Positions 63,621 through 64,000 of a DNA stretch of 64,000 nt are shown piece after piece. How positions within the stretch are numbered: the stretch's first letter is position 1; the number at the start of each line of letters is the position of its first letter. This DNA comes from Gambelia wislizenii (Eukaryota > Chordata > Lepidosauria > Squamata > Crotaphytidae): NCBI GenBank assembly GCA_030847615.1, contig JAUMIR010000003.1, forward strand, positions 192,953,149 to 193,017,148, given 5' to 3'. Below the pieces are notes generated by a model. That model made no database searches and was not told where the DNA came from. It worked only from the letters and a program-made list of their open reading frames with translations. A program made the translations under genes and the position numbers.

Positions 63621-64000
63621 GCAAAGCTATATGCTATCTATGAAAGGCTCTTATGAAAAAATTGGAGCTCTTCCAATCTAATTTGCAGCACCAGGTTATG
63701 CCAGAAAGACTTGACTTGATGTTGCCTTTTTTTTTTTAATAAAAAACAAAAGTGGGAATATTCTGCTGCTGATGCACCAGGAAAACTAATGTTTCAGAAA
63801 ACAAATGCTGGTTCAGAAAACCAGACAATTTTCAAAATAGTTTATATATGAAAGGAAGGAAATGATGGTTCAATCATGAATGTAGCCCATGTGTCCTAAG
63901 ATTTTGTTTGTTCTGATACTCTCTCCAGTAAATCACTAACTCTTTTTTTTTTTCAGGTGGTGGTGGGATTATTCTTAATTTAAAGCATGATGAGCATACA
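63621..64000. other. Unassigned flank
   Basis: No feature recognised. T-runs lie at 63728-63738 and 63942-63953. Confidence 0.4.

Noticed and set aside
1..64000. CRISPR array, operon or bacterial defence system
   Set aside because: No regularly spaced direct repeats or prokaryotic gene layout. The repeat content is clearly vertebrate.

Overview
The window reads as vertebrate, non-genic DNA, most likely from a squamate reptile (a lizard). The repeat mixture supports this: CR1, L2, L1 and BovB/RTE LINEs, CORE-type and tRNA-derived SINEs, 5S rRNA-derived SINEs, Tigger- and hAT-like DNA transposons, and a tyrosine-recombinase (DIRS/Ngaro-like) retroelement. I found no host protein-coding exon, tRNA gene, functional rRNA gene, CRISPR array or bacterial-style operon. 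Every open reading frame I can identify belongs to a transposable element, and all are damaged. The species and clade are inferred from repeat content, not from a search.

Layout. 0.5-3.6 kb: two decayed CR1 copies. 5-7.4 kb: an L2 scrap and an unclassified element with a TATA/CCAAT promoter, carrying a nested CR1 tail. 9.5 kb: a short Tigger-like element. 10.4-14.7 kb (minus): a near-full-length CR1 with an ORF1 esterase and a mutated ORF2. 17.6-18.0 kb: a 327-bp palindrome. 20.8-21.9 kb: an L2 tail holding an inverted-repeat element. 23-24.6 kb: an internally deleted LINE. 26.0-27.7 kb: a Tigger-like element with tandem units. 28.2-28.8 kb: an old repeat split by a second palindrome. 29.7-33.9 kb: CR1, L2 and a SINE. 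34.6-35.0 kb: a SINE inside an inverted-repeat element. 38.7-40.6 kb: a BovB copy split by another LINE. 41.3-41.8 kb: a third palindrome and a 5S-derived SINE. 43.5-47.2 kb: L1, 5S SINE, LINE and Tigger-like copies. 48.2 kb: a fourth palindrome. 50.7 kb: a Gypsy integrase scrap. 51.2-54.5 kb: a TIR element, the unsplit relative of the 28-kb repeat, and an SGNH-hydrolase retroelement copy. 56-59.9 kb: L2, MITE, Tigger-like, a second DIRS-like copy with inverted terminal repeats, and two SINEs. 60.15-63.6 kb (minus): a near-full-length L2 with 5' tandem repeats.

The features do not form a cooperating gene system; the window is a layered insertion record. The most unusual signal is a set of four near-perfect palindromes of about 280-330 bp. 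Each has a 6-13 nt loop and is flanked by an exact or near-exact 5-bp direct repeat, and an unoccupied related site for one of them lies in the same window. They look like a family of hairpin (fold-back) mobile elements. Second in interest is a pair of DIRS-like copies in opposite orientation, one encoding an SGNH hydrolase and the other keeping about 255-bp inverted terminal repeats. Two unrelated retroelement types here (CR1 ORF1 and the DIRS-like element) therefore both carry SGNH-type hydrolases.
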